From assembly GCF_028752835.1 (NCBI RefSeq), contig NZ_CP087952.1, positions 2,523,041 through 2,587,040 of the forward strand: 64,000 bases of DNA. The letters are read 5' to 3'. The stretch comes from Desulfosarcina sp. BuS5 (GTDB taxonomy: Bacteria; Desulfobacterota; Desulfobacteria; Desulfobacterales; BuS5). The stretch's first letter is position 1, and each line of letters opens with the position of its first letter. The notes under the pieces were generated by a model that saw only the letters and a list, made by a program, of their open reading frames with translations, did no database searches and had not been told where the DNA came from. The translations under genes were made by a program, and so were the position numbers. Of the stretch, positions 59,254 through 64,000 are shown piece by piece.

Positions 59254-60414
59254 ATGACTGAAAATATAACTAAATCAAGAGTGCTTACAGGCGAACATTT
59301 TATGACAGGTGATGCTGCCTGTGCAGAGGGTGCGCTTGCGGCAGGGTGTCGTTTTTTCGGAGGATATCCGATTACACCTGCAACTGAAATCGCTGAACAA
59401 ATGGCTGTCCGTCTTCCCAAGGTTGACGGAACATTTATCCAGATGGAAGATGAAATTGCGGCTCTAACCTCCGTGCTTGGCGCATCCTGGGCAGGTCTGA
59501 AAAGCATGACGGCAACTTCCGGACCCGGTTTCAGCCTTATGATGGAGACTATAGGTCTTGGAATTTGTACTGAAACACCATGCGTTATCGTAAATGTACA
59601 GCGGGCCGGACCCTCGACCGGACTGCCCACCCAGGGAGCGCAGTCTGATATGATGCAGGCCAGGTGGGGTTCCCATGGGGATTATGAAATTATTGTTTTA
59701 GCCCCATCCTCACCCCAGGAAATTTTTTATCAGACCATCACCGCCTTTAACCTGAGCGAAACTTTTCGCCTGCCTGTAATTATAATGACCGATGAAATTG
59801 TCGGGCATATGAGTGAAAAGGTTATCATACCTGGGGCAGAAAAAATCGAAACACTAAACCGTCTTCGGCCGAAAGGGAGAAAGGATCGCTTTAAACTTTT
59901 TGAACCAGGGCTGAACGGTGTGGCGCTTATGCCGGCTGCCGGAGATGGGTACAAGATGCATGTAACCGGCCTTACTCACGATGAAAAAGGTTATCCGGTA
60001 ATGACAGTCGATGCCCAGGCAGAGATGATGACGAGGCTGACCGGAAAAATTATAAACAATCTTGATCAAATCATTCAAACTGAAAAATTTTTCCTTGATG
60101 ACGCAGAAATTATATTTATATCATACGGAATATCATCCCGTACCTGTTTGGAAGCCATGGATATGGCCCGTTCAAAAGGAATAAGGGCAGGTTTCCTGCG
60201 CTTGATTACCATATGGCCTTTTCCGGACGATCATATCAGGGCACTGGCAGAAAGGACAAAAGCCTTGATCACAGTTGAAATCAATCTAGGTCAAATCCAT
60301 CGGGAGGTCAAACGTTGCACGGAAGGAAAAACTCCGGCATATCTGGTTGGACACCCAGGCGGCACGGTTATACCTCCTGAAAGGGTCCTGGCGATGGTTG
60401 AGGAGGTTCTATAA
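59254..60414 (+). CDS. korA: 2-oxoacid:ferredoxin oxidoreductase alpha subunit
   Basis: 386 residues with the pyrimidine-binding domain: GDAACAEGALAAGCRFFGGY, PITPATEIAEQMA, EDEIAALTSVLGASWAG and TATSGPGFSLMMETIGLG. The C-terminal transketolase-like domain has FISYGISSRTCLEAMDMARS and LRLITIWPFPDDHIR. KorA-type (not fused to gamma). It catalyses CoA-dependent oxidative decarboxylation, or reductive carboxylation in reverse, with the other subunits. The gap to korD is 43 bases. Confidence 0.93.
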   Translation: MTENITKSRVLTGEHFMTGDAACAEGALAAGCRFFGGYPITPATEIAEQMAVRLPKVDGTFIQMEDEIAALTSVLGASWAGLKSMTATSGPGFSLMMETIGLGICTETPCVIVNVQRAGPSTGLPTQGAQSDMMQARWGSHGDYEIIVLAPSSPQEIFYQTITAFNLSETFRLPVIIMTDEIVGHMSEKVIIPGAEKIETLNRLRPKGRKDRFKLFEPGLNGVALMPAAGDGYKMHVTGLTHDEKGYPVMTVDAQAEMMTRLTGKIINNLDQIIQTEKFFLDDAEIIFISYGISSRTCLEAMDMARSKGIRAGFLRLITIWPFPDDHIRALAERTKALITVEINLGQIHREVKRCTEGKTPAYLVGHPGGTVIPPERVLAMVEEVL

Positions 60415-60416
60415 AT

Positions 60417-61271
60417 ATGACACCTGTTAACAGACCGAATAAGCAGCAGAATCACCCTCTGGATGACTTGATCCGAAAAGATCGCATTCCTCATATCTGG
60501 TGTCCGGGATGCGGAATAGGAACCATATTCGCATCATGTCTGACTGCTATTAAGGAGTGCGCTGCAACAGGGAAAAACGAATTCAATTTAGACAAATTTA
60601 TAATGGTTTCGGGAATAGGGTGTTCAGGCCGTGCAGCCGGTTATGTGAAGCTCGACTCTTTTCATACAACCCATGGAAGAGCCATTCCTTTTGCCACTGG
60701 TTTAAAGCTTGCCAACAGAAATTTGAATGTAATTGTTTTCAGCGGAGACGGGGATCTTTTTTCAATAGGCGGAAACCATTTTATTCATGCAGCCAGAAGG
60801 AATATAGATATTACGGTAATCTGTGTGAATAATCTGAATTATGGAATGACCGGTGGCCAGGTTGCGCCAACAACGCCGCACAATGCCAAAACGGCCACAA
60901 CACCTGCCGGTAATTCGGAAAATCCATTCAGCCTGCCCCTCCTGGCGTATGCATCCGGGGCCACATATGTTGCCAGGTGGACAATGCTTCATACCAGGGA
61001 CCTGACAGTCTCTATAAATGAGGCGCTTTCAAAAAAAGGTTTTTCATTTATAGAAGTTCTCTCCCCCTGTCCGATAAATTACGGGCGCAGGAATAAGGAA
61101 AAACCTCTTGAAACACTTAAAATCTATCAGGAAAAATCGATTATCAAGAATGGAGCAGACCCCTCCGAGATTGATATAGATATGGAAAAGGGGATTATCC
61201 TCGGTAAATTTGTAGATATTGATAAACCTACGCATAGTGAAAAATATGACAAACTCTATAGAAACGAATAA
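60417..61271 (+). CDS. korB: 2-oxoacid:ferredoxin oxidoreductase beta subunit (TPP-binding)
   Basis: 284 residues binding thiamine diphosphate. IWCPGCGIGTIFA is followed by VSGIGCSGRAAGYV, the Mg/TPP loop FSGDGDLFSIGGNHF and NNLNYGMTGGQVAPTTP. Cys in CPGCG and the later CPINYG are cluster ligands. The ATG lies three bases after the korA stop, with GAGGAGGTT upstream. Member of the same operon. Confidence 0.94.
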   Translation: MTPVNRPNKQQNHPLDDLIRKDRIPHIWCPGCGIGTIFASCLTAIKECAATGKNEFNLDKFIMVSGIGCSGRAAGYVKLDSFHTTHGRAIPFATGLKLANRNLNVIVFSGDGDLFSIGGNHFIHAARRNIDITVICVNNLNYGMTGGQVAPTTPHNAKTATTPAGNSENPFSLPLLAYASGATYVARWTMLHTRDLTVSINEALSKKGFSFIEVLSPCPINYGRRNKEKPLETLKIYQEKSIIKNGADPSEIDIDMEKGIILGKFVDIDKPTHSEKYDKLYRNE

Positions 61272-61854
61272 AAAAAGAAAAGAGATTATTATAACCGGGT
61301 TCGGGGGCCAGGGTATCATTCTGATAGGCCGTATCATGGGCAAAACGGCAGCTATCGGCGATCATATGGAGAGCACAATGGTTCAGTCATATGGTCCTGA
61401 ATCCCGCGGCGGCGCATGCAGCGCCCAGGTCATTATTTCTGATAAAAACATTCATTTTCCTTATATTAAATCACCCGATATACTGGCCTGCATGTCCCAG
61501 TCAGGTTATGACAAATATAAAGCGAGTATAAAAACAGGAAATACCATTCTTGTTGACCAGGATCTGGTTCGCTATAATAAAAAAGCGGAAGTCGATTGCT
61601 TCTCCATACCAGCCACTCGTATGGCCGAAGAACTCGGCAAAACAATGATGGCAAATATCATAATGCTAGGTTTTGTCACTGCCGTAACAAAGGTAATATC
61701 GATGGATGCGGCAAAAAGTACCGTGGCGGAGTCAGTGCCCAAAGGGACTGGGGAATTAAATATCAAGGCCTTTGATGCTGGTTGTTATTATGGTCTGGCG
61801 GCACTTAAGGGTGGGGAAAAGAAAGTAACCGGCCTAACTGGAGCCGGGTTATGA
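61246..61854 (+). CDS. korC: 2-oxoacid:ferredoxin oxidoreductase gamma subunit
   Basis: 202 residues from the ATG at 61246, overlapping korB by 26 bases. KEIIITGFGGQGIILIGRIM is the CoA-binding-domain start, followed by SYGPESRGGACSAQVIISD and LGFVTAVTKVISMDAAKS. The gamma subunit closes over the CoA site. Frames upstream of 61246 add a segment not seen in the family. Confidence 0.9.
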   Translation: MTNSIETNKKRKEIIITGFGGQGIILIGRIMGKTAAIGDHMESTMVQSYGPESRGGACSAQVIISDKNIHFPYIKSPDILACMSQSGYDKYKASIKTGNTILVDQDLVRYNKKAEVDCFSIPATRMAEELGKTMMANIIMLGFVTAVTKVISMDAAKSTVAESVPKGTGELNIKAFDAGCYYGLAALKGGEKKVTGLTGAGL

Positions 61855-64000
61855 AGACCCAAAAAGACAGATTGCGCCGTGTTATAGTTATAGGCGCCAC
61901 TCCGTCAGGAGTAGCAGCGGCCAACAAACTTGAAGAGTTGGGCATACCGGTTACACTTATAGATTCGGATTTCGACATAGACCAAAAACTCGCTATTGAA
62001 GAATGGAAACTTAAATCCGGAATCCCGCTGAATCATGCCTTAAGGCCCGGACTTATAAGAATCTTGAGAAACCCCGCCATCAGGGTCTTTCTTCCTGCCG
62101 AAGTCATTTCAATCAAGCACAGCGCCCAGGGATTTCGTGGACGAATTAAACGCAGCCAGACTTTTATTGACCCGGACAAATGTACTCTTTGCGGACGTTG
62201 CGTAGAAGTATGCCCTGTATCCCTTCCCTGCGGTGAAAAAGCAGTTAAACTAAACAGTCGTCGCAGCATTCCCGGCAGAGCTGTTATCGATAAAAGAATG
62301 CAGCCTTTATGCCAGGCAAACTGCCCCCTGGGAGTCAACGCGCAGGGGTATATAAATCTTGCAAGGACAGGCAAGTTCGCCGAAGCTTTGGCCCTGATCA
62401 GGAAAAATAATATTTTACCCGGAATTTGCGGGCGTATTTGCACCCATCCATGTGAAGATGCCTGCCGCCGCAATGAACTGGATGAACCACTGGCGATAAG
62501 GGATATAAAAAGGTTTCTTGCCGATTACGAATTATCTCATTCCGGAGACATAAATAATAATATTGATCCAAAAATATCAAATATCGGGAAAAGACCTGAA
62601 AAAATTGCAATCATCGGCTCAGGTCCCTCGGGACTCGCAGCAGCAGCGGAGCTTGCCAAATCAGGATATAACGTCACTCTTTTTGAAAAAGAGAACCAGG
62701 CCGGCGGGCTGCTTCGTTACGGCATCGGTTCCCACCGGCTCCCAAGAAAGATTCTCGATACCGAACTTAAATATATAGAAAACCTGGGGGTGAATTTTGT
62801 CACTTCAAGTAATATTGACCTCAAAATAGATATTGACCGTTTGGCAAAAGAATTCAATGCGGTAATCCTTGCTACAGGGGTATGGTCGGATCGCATGCTT
62901 GGAGTGCCGGGCGAAGAGCTTGAAGGTGTTGAGGGGTGCATCTCTTTTCTTAGAAAATTTCATAATAGCGAAATTAACGGTCTGCCAAAAAAAATAGCAG
63001 TAATCGGAGACGGAAATGCAGCTTTCGATCTTGCGCGCACTGTTGCAAGAACAGGCTCTGATGTAACGATCCTTTCATGGTTTTCCCATGCATCGATCCC
63101 CGCAGATAAAGAAGAGATAAAGGCTGCCAAAGAAGAGGGGATTTCGATAATAGACCAGGCAAAGACCGTGGAATTTATCGGAACGGGCGAAAAACTTGAA
63201 TCAATCAGCTGCAAACCCACAATGCCTGGGGAACCGGACGTCACAGGGATATGCTGGCCGGAAATTATCCCGGGCAGCAAATCTTTTGAACTTGAGTTTG
63301 ATATGGCCCTGGTCGCTATCGGTCAGAAAAGTCCTTTTGCCGTAGGAGCTGGCTCCAGTGCCCGCCCTAAATGCGATATTAATGAGCATGGGTATATTTT
63401 AACTGATCAATCCATGCATACAAGTTTTACAGGGGTTTATGCAGCCGGTGATGCTGTTTCCGGGCCATCCTCGGTTGTCGAGGCCATGGCGGCAGGCAGA
63501 AAGACGGCCATGTCGGTTCATCTTGATTTAAGCAAAACTTCAGGGTTGAATATTGAACCGGAAAATCGTCCCTCGCGACCTGCCAGCAGGGATTTTCCTC
63601 AAATCCCACAGGATATACCCTCCCTTGCCCGGCCCACAATACCTGAGCGGCAGCCGGCAATTCGTATAAAAGATTTTGATGAGGTAGCCCTGGGCTTGAA
63701 AAAAACCCAGATAATCATTGAGGCCGAGCGGTGCCTGCAATGCGGAGTATGTTCGGAATGTATGCAATGCGTGGAAGTCTGCAATGTAGGAGCCATAAAT
63801 CACTCTGCCGCATCTGAAGAAATAAACATAAATGGAGGGGTAGTAATTATAGCTGATCCTTCCATGGCTCCTAATATAAAAGGTGAAGATATAATCCGGG
63901 CATATGGACCCGCTGCTGCAAGGCCGGATGTTAATGCAATGCTTATACGTGGTTATGCGTCCGCAGCAAGGGCTATGCACCTGCTTGGCGGAACCTCGCA
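61851..64000 (+). CDS. FAD/NAD(P)-dependent oxidoreductase with ferredoxin domains (3' end outside window)
   Basis: Read directly from the sequence; start ATG at 61851 overlaps the korC stop (ATGA). It begins MKTQKDRLRRVIVIGATPSG, a partial dinucleotide fold. Next come a ferredoxin motif CTLCGRCVEVCP, a GltD/NfnB-type Fe-S domain (CQANCPLGVNAQGYINLART, CGRICTHPCEDACRR), FAD loop IIGSGPSGLAAAAELAKSG, NADPH loop VIGDGNAAFDLARTVART and flavin motif GVYAAGDAVSGPSSVVEAMA. A C-terminal cluster-binding part follows (CLQCGVCSECMQCVEVCNVG). It probably exchanges electrons between NAD(P)H and the ferredoxin used by Kor. At least 716 codons. Confidence 0.9.
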   Translation, partial: MKTQKDRLRRVIVIGATPSGVAAANKLEELGIPVTLIDSDFDIDQKLAIEEWKLKSGIPLNHALRPGLIRILRNPAIRVFLPAEVISIKHSAQGFRGRIKRSQTFIDPDKCTLCGRCVEVCPVSLPCGEKAVKLNSRRSIPGRAVIDKRMQPLCQANCPLGVNAQGYINLARTGKFAEALALIRKNNILPGICGRICTHPCEDACRRNELDEPLAIRDIKRFLADYELSHSGDINNNIDPKISNIGKRPEKIAIIGSGPSGLAAAAELAKSGYNVTLFEKENQAGGLLRYGIGSHRLPRKILDTELKYIENLGVNFVTSSNIDLKIDIDRLAKEFNAVILATGVWSDRMLGVPGEELEGVEGCISFLRKFHNSEINGLPKKIAVIGDGNAAFDLARTVARTGSDVTILSWFSHASIPADKEEIKAAKEEGISIIDQAKTVEFIGTGEKLESISCKPTMPGEPDVTGICWPEIIPGSKSFELEFDMALVAIGQKSPFAVGAGSSARPKCDINEHGYILTDQSMHTSFTGVYAAGDAVSGPSSVVEAMAAGRKTAMSVHLDLSKTSGLNIEPENRPSRPASRDFPQIPQDIPSLARPTIPERQPAIRIKDFDEVALGLKKTQIIIEAERCLQCGVCSECMQCVEVCNVGAINHSAASEEININGGVVIIADPSMAPNIKGEDIIRAYGPAAARPDVNAMLIRGYASAARAMHLLGGTS

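Noticed and set aside
1-64000. tRNA, rRNA, CRISPR arrays, prophage
   Set aside because: No cloverleaf, rRNA signature, regular repeat-spacer array or phage structural gene was recognised by reading; a dedicated scan (tRNAscan-SE, Infernal) was not possible.

Overview
The window looks like a chromosomal segment of a moderately AT-rich, anaerobic Gram-negative bacterium, most likely a Desulfobacterota (Desulfobacterales-type) sulfate reducer or relative. This is inferred from gene content: a four-subunit 2-oxoacid:ferredoxin oxidoreductase, a CCG-domain iron-sulfur oxidoreductase, paired b/b' ATP synthase stator genes with AtpZ and AtpI, LolA, sigma-54 regulation and many miniature repeats. No rRNA, tRNA or CRISPR array was recognised.

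Layout. 1-7.1 kb holds housekeeping genes: a nitrilase-family hydrolase, comF, a PLDc_N membrane peptide, a lytic transglycosylase and a PHP phosphatase on the minus strand; radA, rlmE and yebC on the plus strand; then lolA. 7.3-15.5 kb is a type I restriction-modification island (hsdR, an AlbA_2-type ATP-binding gene, a leftover tail of another hsdR, hsdS, hsdM) bounded by 55-bp direct repeats. 15.6-21.9 kb has a CHASE2-adenylate cyclase and a FecR-TPR-beta-barrel protein. 22-26.2 kb has a sigma-54 activator divergent from a sigma-54 promoter that drives a serine-protease operon of unknown purpose. 26.2-34.1 kb is mainly metabolic: enoyl-CoA hydratase, Fe-S oxidoreductase, glmM, an M16 peptidase and a cyclophilin. 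34.1-36.5 kb is an insertion sequence abutting a Phd/VapC toxin-antitoxin pair, followed by a DUF4338 remnant. 36.7-42.1 kb, all minus strand, carries hisI, hisG, engB and the F0 part of ATP synthase without any F1 gene.

43-54.7 kb is heavily invaded. There are two nested copies of one IS, a frameshifted nuclease gene, a 160-bp MITE, an OmpA-family gene split by a 2.3-kb element with a 9-bp target duplication, an IS200 fragment and a REP-associated transposase with an amber codon. Embedded in it are a cold-shock gene and a sigma-54-preceded 46-codon gene. 54.7-64 kb returns to core genes: dacB, a secreted cyclophilin, a conserved unknown, and the korDABC operon running into an NADPH/ferredoxin-type flavin oxidoreductase cut by the window end.

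The intergenic spaces share several families of short inverted-repeat elements. A 105-bp family with 27-bp terminal repeats occurs at least six times. Some of these elements supply stop codons or C-terminal codons to neighbouring genes. The most novel-looking system is the sigma-54-controlled protease operon at 22.1-26.2 kb. The ATP synthase c subunit also shows the two-carboxylate signature associated with sodium coupling.
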